Shown here piece by piece: positions 46,292 to 55,216 of a DNA stretch of 64,000 nucleotides. Origin of the DNA: Acinetobacter piscicola (GTDB lineage Bacteria; Pseudomonadota; Gammaproteobacteria; Pseudomonadales; Moraxellaceae). The position numbers and the translations under genes are program-made. The first letter of the stretch is position 1; each line of letters opens with the position of its first letter. The stretch spans positions 62,001-126,000 of the forward strand of contig NZ_NIFO01000001.1 of NCBI RefSeq assembly GCF_002233755.1. The letters are read 5' to 3'. The notes under the pieces are model-generated. The model did not search any database, had not been told where the DNA came from, and worked only from the letters and a program-made list of their open reading frames with translations.

Positions 46292-47536
46292 ATGAGCCAT
46301 CTTGCACAATCGATTCAAATTAAAAATACAATATTTAAGAACCGCATTATCAAAGGAGCAATGAGTGAAGCTTTGGCGAATCGTGAAGGTCAACCCAACA
46401 ACTTACACTTAGGTTTGTATGAAGCTTGGGCGAAGGGCGGTCTTGGCTGTGCGATTACAGGTAATGTCATGGTTAATATTGAGGCAAAAAATGAGCCGGG
46501 CGTTGTTGCCATTGAAACTGAACATGATTTAGAAAAATTAAAAGAATGGGCAAATGTCGGTAAGCAATATGGCATGGTGCAATTGATTCAATTGTCACAT
46601 CCAGGTCGTCAATGTTCTAGAGGGTTAAATAAAGAAACTGTTGCACCTTCAGCAGTACCATTTAGTCCGATGTTAGCAACGACATTTGGCACACCACGTG
46701 CACTGCGCGAAGATGAAATTTTAGATATTATTCAACGTTTTGCAGAAGCTGCACGTATTTGTGAAAAAGCAGGTTTTGAAGGTGTTCAATTACACGGCGC
46801 ACATGGTTATTTGATCAGTCAGTTCCTTTCACCTCTGACCAATAAACGCCAAGATCAATGGGGCGGTTCTATTGAAAACCGTATGCGTTTCTTATTAGAA
46901 GTTTATAAAGCCGTGCGTGCAAAAACCTCTGAAAACTTTATTGTATCGGTAAAACTGAATTCAGCAGACTTCCAGCGTGGCGGGATCACTGAAGAAGAAG
47001 TGGTGCAAGTTTTTAAAGCGATCGATGCTGCAGGTATCGATTTAATCGAAATTTCAGGTGGTACCTATGAAGCGCCAGCAATGGCTGGTGCAAAAGCAGA
47101 CAAACGCAAAGAAAGTACCATTGCACGTGAAGCTTATTTTTTAGATTTTGCTGAAAATATTCGTAAAGAAGTGAAATGCCATCTTATGGTGACAGGTGGT
47201 TTTCGTACTGTACAAGGCATGAATGCTGCATTGGATAGTGGTGCATGTGAATTTATTGGTATTGCGCGTCCTTTGGCGGTAGAACCAGATGTAAGTAATA
47301 GTTTGATTGCAGGACGTGATGTGCGTTATGCCGTTGAAGCGATCAAAACAGGGATTCCGTTTGTCGATAAAATGGCGATTATGGAAATTCTTTGGTATGC
47401 AGCGCAATTTAAAACCATCGCTCAAGGGAAACAACCGAATCCTAAACTTTCACCGTTGAAAGTGTTTTTAAATTATGCAAAAAATAATATGAAAGCAGTG
47501 CTTCAAGGCCGTGTTAATTCTCGTAAATCGGCTTGA
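46292..47536 (+). CDS. NADH:flavin oxidoreductase, Old Yellow Enzyme family
   Basis: FMN-dependent oxidoreductase, 414 residues, with the (beta/alpha)8 fold of the OYE family. The substrate-binding pair is in FEGVQLHGAHGYLISQFLSP, and the phosphate-binding end of the barrel includes LMVTGGFRTVQGMNAAL and CEFIGIARPLAVEPD. QLSHPGRQC and NRMRFLLEVY are also typical. It lacks the C-terminal iron-sulfur and FAD domains of the 2,4-dienoyl-CoA reductases. Substrate unknown. A candidate operator lies just upstream. Confidence 0.9.
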   Translation: MSHLAQSIQIKNTIFKNRIIKGAMSEALANREGQPNNLHLGLYEAWAKGGLGCAITGNVMVNIEAKNEPGVVAIETEHDLEKLKEWANVGKQYGMVQLIQLSHPGRQCSRGLNKETVAPSAVPFSPMLATTFGTPRALREDEILDIIQRFAEAARICEKAGFEGVQLHGAHGYLISQFLSPLTNKRQDQWGGSIENRMRFLLEVYKAVRAKTSENFIVSVKLNSADFQRGGITEEEVVQVFKAIDAAGIDLIEISGGTYEAPAMAGAKADKRKESTIAREAYFLDFAENIRKEVKCHLMVTGGFRTVQGMNAALDSGACEFIGIARPLAVEPDVSNSLIAGRDVRYAVEAIKTGIPFVDKMAIMEILWYAAQFKTIAQGKQPNPKLSPLKVFLNYAKNNMKAVLQGRVNSRKSA

Positions 47537-47588
47537 TGTGATTTAAATAATCAATAATTCTTAAATTATAGATTCATATCATAAAGTG

Positions 47589-47619
47589 AGAATGCTCTAA
47601 ACTAGAATAGGGCATTCTA
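47589..47619. terminator. Terminator between the OYE gene and the convergent small gene
   Basis: AGAATGCTCTA and TAGGGCATTCT pair with one wobble or mismatch, followed by ATTTTTAAA on the plus strand. It lies 11 bases from the stop of the small gene at 47630. Confidence 0.7.
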
Positions 47620-47629
47620 TTTTTAAAAC

Positions 47630-47770
47630 TTAATGTGCACAGAACGCCATATTAAAATATTCAAATAAATCAGGCGTACTCATCCAAAGGAAAATAGCAA
47701 AACTGAAAATGATGACTAAACCAATCCACAGTACAGCTTTTAACCATGAGAATGATGATAAATCAGTCAT
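47630..47770 (-). CDS. 46-residue single-pass membrane protein coupled to the MFS gene
   Basis: A small gene below usual length cut-offs. The start is MTDLSSFSWLKAV, followed by a hydrophobic helix (VLWIGLVIIFSFAIFLWM), and the end is STPDLFEYFNMAFCAH. The ATG lies inside the last codons of the MFS gene (8-base overlap) and has AGGAGG nine bases upstream, within the MFS coding sequence. A terminator follows directly. The strong Shine-Dalgarno, overlap and complete membrane helix make it likely to be real; a role as a partner or regulator of the transporter is inference. Confidence 0.7.
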   Translation of the reverse strand: MTDLSSFSWLKAVLWIGLVIIFSFAIFLWMSTPDLFEYFNMAFCAH

Positions 47771-48989
47771 GAACAATCGCCTCCTCATTGACAAATAAAT
47801 GTACAATCACGCCTAAGCCACTGAGTACAATCGAAGTAATCCAAATCGCATTGTAATTCCCTGTGAGATCATGGTTTAAACCACCAAGCCATCCACCAAA
47901 AAAAGACCCAACTTGATGCGTGAAAAACACGAGACCTGTGAGTGTGGTGAGGTATTTAACGCCAAACATATTGGCCACAATACCGTTGGTTAATGGTACG
48001 GTAGATAACCATAGTAGTCCCATGATGATACCAAAAGCATAAATTGTCCAAACACTCAGTGGGAGTGTTAGAAAGGCAATAATAGCAACGCCACGTAATC
48101 CATAAAGCCCCATCAGCAAGTGTGGTTTTGAAAATTTATCACCTAAATAGCCTGCTGTATAAGTGCCGAGAATATTAAATAATCCAACCAATGCTAAGAA
48201 TACTGTTCCTGTAGAAGCATCAAAACCATGGTCGATTAAATAACCGGGTAAATGAATGCCTAAAAATACCACTTGGAAACCGCAAACTAAAAAACCGAAT
48301 GCAAGCCATAAAAAGGGTTTGTGCTGTAAAGCAATTTTTAGGATTTGTTTGAATGATAAATTGGATTTAGTCACCTGTGTCACTGCATTGGGTGCAACAT
48401 ACATGGGTGCTTTTAGCATCCATGCAAGCGGGATAATCAATGCCACCAAGATTGCTGTAATGACCAATGCAGACGACCAACCAAAGTTTTTAATTAACAA
48501 TAGGGTGGTTGGCAACATAATAAATTGCCCAAAAGAACCTGCGGCACTGGCAATCCCCATTGCCATACTACGCTTACTTGGATGAGCAGCTCGACCTACA
48601 GCTGAAAGAAGAATTGAAAATGAAGTTGCGGATAATGCCAAGCCAATAATCACGCCGACACTAAAATCAAGCAATAATGCATTTGAGCTGATAGACATGA
48701 GAAGCAAGCCGAGGCTATACAGTATGCCGCCTGCAATCACGACTTTTTTACTGCCGTATTTGTCTGCTAATGCACCTGTAAAGGGTTGCATTGCACCCCA
48801 AAGCAAGTTTTGTATTGCAATCGCTAAGCTGAAAACCTGATGACTCCATTGAAACTCATTGCTCATTGGTACCAGATAAAGCCCAAAACCATGTCGTACA
48901 CCTAATGAGAGCGCTAGAATAAAGGCACTACCAATCAGCATAAAAATGAGTGGCTTTGAAAAGCGGGTATCATCTGTAATATGAGACAT
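47763..48989 (-). CDS. MFS transporter
   Basis: A 408-residue major facilitator with about twelve membrane helices. The loop motif GALADKYGSKKVVIAGG is the MFS A-like motif after helix 2, and GYLGDKFSKPHLLMGLYG is its counterpart in the second half. The pattern of the first half (RHGFGLYLVPMSNEFQWSH) resembles the monocarboxylate/oxalate-type transporter group; the substrate cannot be told. A small membrane protein gene overlaps its end. Confidence 0.85.
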   Translation of the reverse strand: MSHITDDTRFSKPLIFMLIGSAFILALSLGVRHGFGLYLVPMSNEFQWSHQVFSLAIAIQNLLWGAMQPFTGALADKYGSKKVVIAGGILYSLGLLLMSISSNALLLDFSVGVIIGLALSATSFSILLSAVGRAAHPSKRSMAMGIASAAGSFGQFIMLPTTLLLIKNFGWSSALVITAILVALIIPLAWMLKAPMYVAPNAVTQVTKSNLSFKQILKIALQHKPFLWLAFGFLVCGFQVVFLGIHLPGYLIDHGFDASTGTVFLALVGLFNILGTYTAGYLGDKFSKPHLLMGLYGLRGVAIIAFLTLPLSVWTIYAFGIIMGLLWLSTVPLTNGIVANMFGVKYLTTLTGLVFFTHQVGSFFGGWLGGLNHDLTGNYNAIWITSIVLSGLGVIVHLFVNEEAIVHD

Positions 48990-49140
48990 AAGTCATCCAA
49001 ATCATTGTACTAAAACCTTCAAGTAGCAATTGTAGATGATTGAATGTCGAATGACGATAAAATAAAGATTGAACAATTGATAAATATTTTTTATAGGCTT
49101 AACTTTATTTCAAGTCTTTAAAATTAATCATAATTTTTTA

Positions 49141-49171
49141 AATGAGAACGACCCAAAGATCGTTCATTTTC
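49141..49171 (-). terminator. Possible terminator after the OmpW-family gene
   Basis: AATGAGAACGA and TCGTTCATT form an imperfect stem. On the minus strand it lies about 20 bases after the stop and is followed by TTTAAAAAA. The T run is short, so this is a moderate call. Confidence 0.45.
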
Positions 49172-49191
49172 AAGTTCGAACAAACTGTTAT

Positions 49192-50307
49192 TTAAAAACG
49201 ATAACCGATACCTGCATAGCCTAGAATAGGATTGATTTCGATATCTGTTTTAGCATTGATCAAGTCTCCATATTGATCATCTGAAACTGTAATTTTTGTG
49301 GTTCCTTTCAATTGTGCGTAGGAAATAGAACCGACAGCAAACCAACGATCATTAAAATCATAAGTAAATCCTGCTGTTGCTATTGGAGCAAAGGCATCCT
49401 CAGCATCTAACTTAACTTTAGGATTGCCACTACTTTTTTTGCCATCCAAAGCAGCACCTGCTTGATTTTGTTTTAGATTGACAATCATGTGACCTGCATT
49501 AATTAAGTCTTGTTCAATGTTTTTATTGATTTCCAATTCATTGAAATAGGCATACATCATTCCTACACCAATATAAGGTCTGAATTTATTTACACCTGTT
49601 TTTCCAAAATGATATTGAAACTCAAAAGCAGGCGTCCAAGCGCGTGCTGAAGCTGCTTTTTCATGTGCCTCTAGGTCTGTAATGAAAATATCTTTCTTTA
49701 AGGGTAAATCACCTACCAGAGAACCTATACCGCTTGGGGTTGCAACTCCTGAGAGCGGTGCATAAATTTTTCCTTTACCCATAATATCGACTTTGGGTGG
49801 AACACCAGCTTTGATTTCAAGAGAAATATTATCGGTAAAAAAATAGTTAGACATGATTCCAAGCGTTGTAACATCATCCGCTTCAAGTCCTGTACCTTCT
49901 GACTCCCATTGAGAAAGTCCATTGATGGTCGCTTCACCTGCAACATTCGATTTTAAATATTTGGTACCAGTTTCATCTTTATAAGACAACAAACCAATCA
50001 CATCTAAATCCACGGCTGTTTTTAAAAAATTCTTCTTGGCTGTTGCACCACTTTGGCTTTCATCAATTGCGCCGAGTACAGAGTCAACTTTCACATTACC
50101 TACAGCTGCTTTTTGACCTTCCTCGACTGCGGTATTGATTTGAAATGGTTGAGCTTGTCCCGTAGGTTTGACATGAAGTGCACCTACAGAAACTGAAAAA
50201 CGTTTAAAACCATCGCCATCTTTGAAGCTGAAGTAAGGGGAACTTGCATGACTGAGCATAGGTGTCAATGAGCACGATGCGACAAGGCACAGTAAGGGCT
50301 TATTCAT
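49192..50307 (-). CDS. OmpW-family outer-membrane protein, enlarged
   Basis: A 371-residue outer-membrane protein. The signal peptide ends SHA; the mature start SVSVGALHVKPTG, the central SNYFFTDNISLEIKAGVPPK, FRPYIGVGMMYAYF and the terminal GYAGIGYRF are the OmpW strands in order. OmpW proteins are normally about 210 residues; here extra material lies after the first strand (about residues 45-130) and in two later loops. Predicted function: eight-stranded barrel for hydrophobic compounds. Confidence 0.82.
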   Translation of the reverse strand: MNKPLLCLVASCSLTPMLSHASSPYFSFKDGDGFKRFSVSVGALHVKPTGQAQPFQINTAVEEGQKAAVGNVKVDSVLGAIDESQSGATAKKNFLKTAVDLDVIGLLSYKDETGTKYLKSNVAGEATINGLSQWESEGTGLEADDVTTLGIMSNYFFTDNISLEIKAGVPPKVDIMGKGKIYAPLSGVATPSGIGSLVGDLPLKKDIFITDLEAHEKAASARAWTPAFEFQYHFGKTGVNKFRPYIGVGMMYAYFNELEINKNIEQDLINAGHMIVNLKQNQAGAALDGKKSSGNPKVKLDAEDAFAPIATAGFTYDFNDRWFAVGSISYAQLKGTTKITVSDDQYGDLINAKTDIEINPILGYAGIGYRF

Positions 50308-50630
50308 AATTGGACTCCATGTCCGAAAATTGATACTAATTTTTATAAGCGCCCATTATTGATAAGTTGAATAAAAAAATATTGTTGTTTTTGAAGGGAT
50401 ATTCTTTTCACAAATGTATTATTTTGCTTGAAGTTTTATCATCGGGTTTAATAAGTACTTGGATCATGTAAGTTTGTTACCTTGTCATTACATTTTTTTA
50501 AAGACTAAATTATTTTCTTATTTTGTTTTAAAACAATAGTTTGTCATTATTTTTTTAAATGAATAATAAAAAAGGCCACCTATAGGTGACCTTTTAAAAT
50601 AAAAATCAGGGTTATTGAGTCAATGACTTT
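50308..50630. other. AT-rich spacer between the OmpW-family gene and map
   Basis: 323 bases with no gene. It should hold the promoter of the OmpW-family gene. The only clear element is the map terminator at 50571-50594. T-rich and A-rich runs dominate the rest. Confidence 0.4.
50571..50594 (-). terminator. Terminator after map
   Basis: AAAGG-C-CACC and GGTG-A-CCTTT pair around TATA with one mismatch. On the minus strand a TTTTTTATTATT-type tract follows. Confidence 0.75.
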
Positions 50631-51458
50631 TTATTTTGTGAATCGAGACAAGTCTTCTTCAGGACGTGCTGTTAATACTTCCACACCATTTTTAGTCACA
50701 AGTAGGGTATGTTCATATTGTGCAGATAGGCTATGATCTTTAGTCACAACCGTCCATTTATCACCCATTAAACGGGTTTGCCAAACACCTGCATTGACCA
50801 TCGGTTCAATGGTAAAGGTCATACCTTCTTCTAAAATCATGCCTGTGTTCGGTTGACCATAATGTAGAACCTGAGGTTCGTCATGGAAAACAGTACCAAT
50901 ACCATGACCACAATATTCACGTACAACACTGAAACGTTCAGATTCGACATAACGTTGAATGGCATCACCGATATCACCAATGGTTGAACCCGCTTTAACA
51001 GTCGCAATCCCGCGATACATCGCTTCTTGAGCCACTTTACACAAGCGATCTGCAAGAATTGATGTTTCACCACCTACGATGTACATCATATTGGTGTCGC
51101 CGTGAAAACCATCTTTAATCACAGTCACGTCAATATTGAGAATATCACCTTTCTTTAAAATTTTACTTTCAGAAGGAACCCCATGACAAACCACATGATT
51201 TACTGATGTACAGATCACATGTTGGAATGCAGCACGGCCAGGTGCGGCGCCATAACCTAGACAAGCAGGTATTGCATTTTGTTTATTCACGATATAATCA
51301 TGACAAATCGTATCAAGTTCAAGTGTTGAAACACCCGGCTTGATATGCGGTTTGATCATATCCAAAACTTCTGCAGCCAGTCGACCCGCGACACGCATTT
51401 TTTCAATATCGTCTGCGGTTTTGATTAATCGACGGGGAGCTTCGTAAGTACTGTTCAT
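50631..51458 (-). CDS. map: Methionine aminopeptidase type I
   Basis: Removes the initiator Met from new proteins. The metal ligands are in order: LNIDVTVIKDGFHGDTN (two Asp), the CGHGIGTVFHDEP segment (His), FTIEPMV (Glu) and QYEHTLLVT (Glu). Length (275) is slightly above the E. coli enzyme. It is divergent from rpsB, the usual map/rpsB arrangement. Confidence 0.96.
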   Translation of the reverse strand: MNSTYEAPRRLIKTADDIEKMRVAGRLAAEVLDMIKPHIKPGVSTLELDTICHDYIVNKQNAIPACLGYGAAPGRAAFQHVICTSVNHVVCHGVPSESKILKKGDILNIDVTVIKDGFHGDTNMMYIVGGETSILADRLCKVAQEAMYRGIATVKAGSTIGDIGDAIQRYVESERFSVVREYCGHGIGTVFHDEPQVLHYGQPNTGMILEEGMTFTIEPMVNAGVWQTRLMGDKWTVVTKDHSLSAQYEHTLLVTKNGVEVLTARPEEDLSRFTK

Positions 51459-51590
51459 GATCTTTAAAAACTTTTGGAAATTTGTATGTGGCTATGGTAT
51501 AAATAGCCGCCCAAATTATCAAATGCTTTTCGTTACTTTCTTCATGAACAGTTAACGAGAATTTTGATAAGGGTAATTTAAAAATCCGCA

Positions 51591-51660
51591 CATATGTCGT
51601 CACATTACTCTGGGTGCCTGAAGGTTTTTTTAATCTTGAGGTGGAGAATGCGGACATATG
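51591..51660 (+). promoter_or_regulatory. rpsB leader with long-range stem (S2 autoregulatory element)
   Basis: CATATGTC (51591-51598) pairs exactly with GACATATG (51653-51660), closing a loop of about 54 bases that contains a T run. The second arm lies about 30 bases upstream of the rpsB start. In gammaproteobacteria the rpsB leader is known to fold into a conserved structure bound by S2 for feedback control of rpsB-tsf; position and layout fit this. Confidence 0.6.
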
Positions 51661-51691
51661 GAGGCCTAACCCAAACTTTAAGGTAAAGAAA

Positions 51692-52444
51692 ATGGCAGAT
51701 TACAACGTAAGCATGCGCGACCTTCTTCAAGCTGGCGCGCACTTTGGTCACCAAACTCGCTTCTGGAACCCAAAAATGCGTCAATACATTTTTGGTGCGC
51801 GTAACCGTATTCACATCATTAACCTTGAACACACTGTTCCTGCGTTAAATGATGCTTTGAATTTTGTTAACAATCTTGCAAGCAAAAAGAACAAAGTATT
51901 GTTTGTTGGTACAAAACGTGCTGCTTCAAACATCATCCGTGAACAAGCTCAACGCGCTGGTCAACCTTATGTAGATCACCGTTGGTTGGGTGGTATGTTG
52001 ACTAACTGGAAAACTCTTCGTCAGTCAATCAACCGTTTGAAAGATCTTCAAACTCAATCACAAGACGGTACTTTTGCTAAACTAACTAAACGTGAAGCTT
52101 TAGAACGTACTCGTGAAATGGAAAAACTTGAACGCTCTTTAGGCGGTGTTAAGAACATGGGTGGTTTACCTGACGCATTGTTCATCATCGACGTTGATCA
52201 CGAAGCGATCGCTATTAAAGAAGCTAAAAACTTAGGTATTCCAGTTATCGGTATCGTTGATACAAACTCTAACCCAGATAACGTAGATTTCGTTATTCCG
52301 GGTAATGACGATGCGATCCGTGCTGTAACACTTTATGCTTCTGCTATGGCTGATGCTATTCTTGCTGGTAAAGAATACGCTCAAACTCAAGCAAATGCTC
52401 AAGCTAAAGGCGAAGAAGCTGCGAAAGAAGCTCCTGAGGCTTAA
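51692..52444 (+). CDS. rpsB: 30S ribosomal protein S2
   Basis: Small-subunit ribosomal protein S2, 250 residues. The sequence from [29 protein letters not shown] through the [13 protein letters not shown] and [21 protein letters not shown] motifs is unmistakable. The ATG at 51692 has AAGGTAAAG upstream; the frame is open back to 51614, but that part belongs to the structured leader. tsf follows beyond a terminator-like hairpin, the classic rpsB-tsf pair. Confidence 0.98.
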   Translation: MADYNVSMRDLLQAGAHFGHQTRFWNPKMRQYIFGARNRIHIINLEHTVPALNDALNFVNNLASKKNKVLFVGTKRAASNIIREQAQRAGQPYVDHRWLGGMLTNWKTLRQSINRLKDLQTQSQDGTFAKLTKREALERTREMEKLERSLGGVKNMGGLPDALFIIDVDHEAIAIKEAKNLGIPVIGIVDTNSNPDNVDFVIPGNDDAIRAVTLYASAMADAILAGKEYAQTQANAQAKGEEAAKEAPEA

Positions 52445-52507
52445 TGCGTTTTGACGCAAGCTTGTCATTTTTACAACATATGATGACAAATTAAGCGTCG
52501 AGAAAGC

Positions 52508-52540
52508 AAAACGGCCCAGAGTACACTTTGGGCCGTTTTT
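52508..52540 (+). terminator. Terminator/attenuator between rpsB and tsf
   Basis: AAAACGGCCCA pairs with TGGGCCGTTTT around about ten bases, ending in five T residues. As in other rpsB-tsf operons, it probably reduces rather than abolishes read-through into tsf, which begins 41 bases later. Confidence 0.8.
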
Positions 52541-52580
52541 GTTGAACAGATTCATATTCTACCGTATTTAGGAGAACAAC

Positions 52581-53462
52581 ATGACTGCAGTTACTGCGAG
52601 CATGGTAAAAGAATTACGTGACCGTACTGGTCTTGCGATGATGGAATGCAAAAAAGCATTAACAGAAGCAGACGGTGACATCGAATTGGCGATTGATAAT
52701 CTTCGTAAATCAGGTCAAGCAAAAGCTGCTAAAAAAGCGGGTAACATTGCTGCTGATGGCGCAATCACAATCGTTCAAGAAGGTAACAAAGCGATTCTTG
52801 TTGAAGTTAACTGCCAAACTGACTTCGTTGCTAAAGATGATAACTTTGCTGGTTTCTCTGCGAAAGTTGCTGCTGCTGCTTTAGCTGCAAACGAAACTGA
52901 TGCTGCTAAAATTGCTGAACTTAAACTTGAAGATGGTACAACTGTTGAAGAAGCGCGTATTGCACTTGTTCAAAAAATCGGTGAAAACATCCAAGTTCGT
53001 CGTGCTGCAATTGTTGAAGGTGAAAACCTTGCAGTTTACAAACACGGTTTAAAAATTGGTGTTGTTGTTTCTTACACAGGTTCTGCTGAAACTGGTAAAG
53101 GTGTTGCAATGCATGTTGCTGCATTCAACCCAGTTGCAGTTACTGCTGAAGATGTTTCTGCTGATCTTATCGCTAAAGAGAAAGAAATTGCAGAAGCTAA
53201 AGCGATTGAATCTGGTAAGCCAGCAAACATCGTAGAAAAAATGGTGACTGGTTCAGTTGAAAAATACTTGAACGAAGTTGTTCTTGAGCGTCAAATGTAC
53301 GTGATCGACAACGACAAGAAAGTTGCTGATGTATTAAAAGCAACTGCTACTACAGTTGTTCAATTCGTTCGCTTCGAAGTAGGTGAAGGTATTGAGAAGA
53401 AAGCTGAAATGAGCTTTGCTGATGAAGTTGCTGCTGCTCAGGCTGCTGCCGCTGCTCAATAA
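52581..53462 (+). CDS. tsf: Elongation factor Ts
   Basis: Guanine nucleotide exchange factor for EF-Tu, 293 residues. The N-terminal UBA-like domain LRDRTGLAMMECKKALTEADGDIELAIDNLR is diagnostic, and VEVNCQTDFVAKDDNF is the conserved core motif contacting EF-Tu. AGGAGAACAAC precedes the ATG. It is ten residues longer than the E. coli protein. A strong terminator follows. Confidence 0.97.
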   Translation: MTAVTASMVKELRDRTGLAMMECKKALTEADGDIELAIDNLRKSGQAKAAKKAGNIAADGAITIVQEGNKAILVEVNCQTDFVAKDDNFAGFSAKVAAAALAANETDAAKIAELKLEDGTTVEEARIALVQKIGENIQVRRAAIVEGENLAVYKHGLKIGVVVSYTGSAETGKGVAMHVAAFNPVAVTAEDVSADLIAKEKEIAEAKAIESGKPANIVEKMVTGSVEKYLNEVVLERQMYVIDNDKKVADVLKATATTVVQFVRFEVGEGIEKKAEMSFADEVAAAQAAAAAQ

Positions 53463-53518
53463 TTTTTACTGATTCAGTAAAAATATAAAAAACCCCTCAA
53501 ATTTTGAGGGGTTTTTTA
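53463..53518 (+). terminator. Two tandem hairpins terminating rpsB-tsf
   Basis: The first hairpin is TTTTTACTG with CAGTAAAAA (53464-53484). The second is the canonical terminator, AAAAAACCCCTCAAA with its complement followed by T residues (53487-53517). Confidence 0.85.
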
Positions 53519-53633
53519 TATGGGTACATGTAAAGCAATAAAAGTACTGATTTTAAGAATGTTTAAGTGCGAAATTTGTGCTACATCTTCTATAATCGGT
53601 TTTATATTTTTATTATTCTAATTTTGATTCACT

Positions 53634-54227
53634 ATGGCAAATAAAACTCAACTTGGCATTGGCGCTGCAATCGCAGTATTGGTCGCTGCCTATTTTGGAA
53701 TTGATTTAAATCAACAAAAAAATGAGCCTGTTCAACAGCCTAAAGTTGAATATTCAGACCAACCAAACTCACATACTCAACAAAATTCGAATCCTTCCGT
53801 GTCTCATGAAGATCCAATTGACGAGAAGAAAAATCATCAAGTTCAAAATGATCGTACTCAGAATCATCCATATACAAATAGTCAAAGCCAGCATGGTCTT
53901 GAAGTTATTGCCAAATCATACGAACGTAAATTAAGTAATGTACAAGTTCAGTCAGTTGGACGAGTCAAAGCGATTTTACGTGATGATAATGATGGTTCAC
54001 GTCATCAAAAATTTATTCTTACACTAGAGAATGGTCTAACAGTTTTAGTGGCACATAATATTGATTTAGCACCACGTGTTGACAATTTACATAAAGGCGA
54101 TACGGTCGAGTTTTTTGGCGAATATGAATACAGCACGCAAGGTGGGGTGATTCATTGGACGCATCGTGACCCTCAGCATCGTCATGAAAATGGTTGGTTA
54201 AAACATGATGGTAAAACCTATCAATAA
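53634..54227 (+). CDS. DUF3465 family protein
   Basis: A 197-residue protein. An N-terminal hydrophobic segment (LGIGAAIAVLVAAYFGI) is a signal anchor, followed by a Gln/Asn/His-rich linker (residues 25-90). The C-terminal part (VGRVKAILRDDNDGSRHQKFILTLENGLTVLVAHNIDLAPRV, GDTVEFFGEYEYSTQGGVIHWTHRDP, GWLKHDGKTYQ) is the DUF3465 domain, whose function is not known but which looks like a small beta-barrel. It is probably periplasmic and tethered to the inner membrane. Confidence 0.82.
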   Translation: MANKTQLGIGAAIAVLVAAYFGIDLNQQKNEPVQQPKVEYSDQPNSHTQQNSNPSVSHEDPIDEKKNHQVQNDRTQNHPYTNSQSQHGLEVIAKSYERKLSNVQVQSVGRVKAILRDDNDGSRHQKFILTLENGLTVLVAHNIDLAPRVDNLHKGDTVEFFGEYEYSTQGGVIHWTHRDPQHRHENGWLKHDGKTYQ

Positions 54228-54347
54228 TGGATTATTTATTGAAGTCAAATTCATCACTATGAGAAATATATGACATAGCAATTTTGTTCTATACGTTTTT
54301 TTGAATCATGTTATTTTTAAATCAATCAATAAAGTCTGAATAGAAAG

Positions 54348-55169
54348 ATGCAGGAGTGGGCGAGCTATTTTCACCTTAAGGAATTGGGTGGATTAGAGTT
54401 GTTAAAAGCACAATATCACCATAAACAATTTTCTAAGCATGTGCATGAAGGTTATTGCATTGGTGTAATTGAAGAAGGCGCACAAAGTTTTTATCGAACA
54501 GGGCAACTTCATACCGCACCGAAAGGTGATATTATTTTAGTCAATGCAGATGAAATTCATACAGGTTCATCTGCCGTGGAATCAGGTTGGAAGTATCGGG
54601 CAATTTATCCAACGCCTGAAATGCTTTTAGAGGTTGGAGAAGATTTTTTTACGGTTAAAAATAGTGTGCCGTGGTTTCCAAATGCAGTGGTGCATGATAT
54701 CGGTCTAGCGCAACAACTTTCATTACTTTTTGATTTATTAGAACAAAAGGATAATGCCTTATTAAAAGAAAGCATGTATTTGTCTACTCTAGCTCGTTTA
54801 ATTAGTCGTTATGGACGTGCAAAATTAACCCCTGCGGAACTGCCTGAAGCACAACGAAAAGTAGAAACAGTCAAGGAATTATTAACCAGTTTTCCTGAGC
54901 ATGATTATTCTCTTACCGATCTTGCAAGTTATGTCGGAATTAGCCCGTGGCATTTTTTACGTGAGTTTAAAAAATATACAGGTTTGCCACTACATAGCTG
55001 GTTGGTTCAAGTACGCTTACAAAAAGCACGTCAGCTACTTAAACAAGGGCAAAGTATTGCAATAACTGCTCAAAACTGTGGCTTTTCAGATCAAAGTCAT
55101 TTTAATCGACATTTTAAAAAAGCGATGGGTGTAACACCTTCGCAATATCTCAGTACATTGCAGTATTAA
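54348..55169 (+). CDS. AraC-family transcriptional regulator
   Basis: A 273-residue AraC-type regulator. The N-terminal cupin domain reads HVHEGYCIGVIEEGAQSFYRTGQLHTAPKGDIILVNADEIHTG-type sequence. The C-terminal double helix-turn-helix has LTDLASYVGISPWHFLREFKKYTGLPLHSWLVQVRLQKARQLL and ITAQNCGFSDQSHFNRHFKKAMGVTPSQY. Regulators of this type frequently neighbour azlCD-type genes, which lie 395 bases downstream here, so it may control them; that is inference. The ATG has weak upstream pairing. Confidence 0.88.
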   Translation: MQEWASYFHLKELGGLELLKAQYHHKQFSKHVHEGYCIGVIEEGAQSFYRTGQLHTAPKGDIILVNADEIHTGSSAVESGWKYRAIYPTPEMLLEVGEDFFTVKNSVPWFPNAVVHDIGLAQQLSLLFDLLEQKDNALLKESMYLSTLARLISRYGRAKLTPAELPEAQRKVETVKELLTSFPEHDYSLTDLASYVGISPWHFLREFKKYTGLPLHSWLVQVRLQKARQLLKQGQSIAITAQNCGFSDQSHFNRHFKKAMGVTPSQYLSTLQY

Positions 55170-55216
55170 AATAACGTCAGTTCTGGGGAAATTCTGATGT
55201 AAGTTATTGAAAAAAA

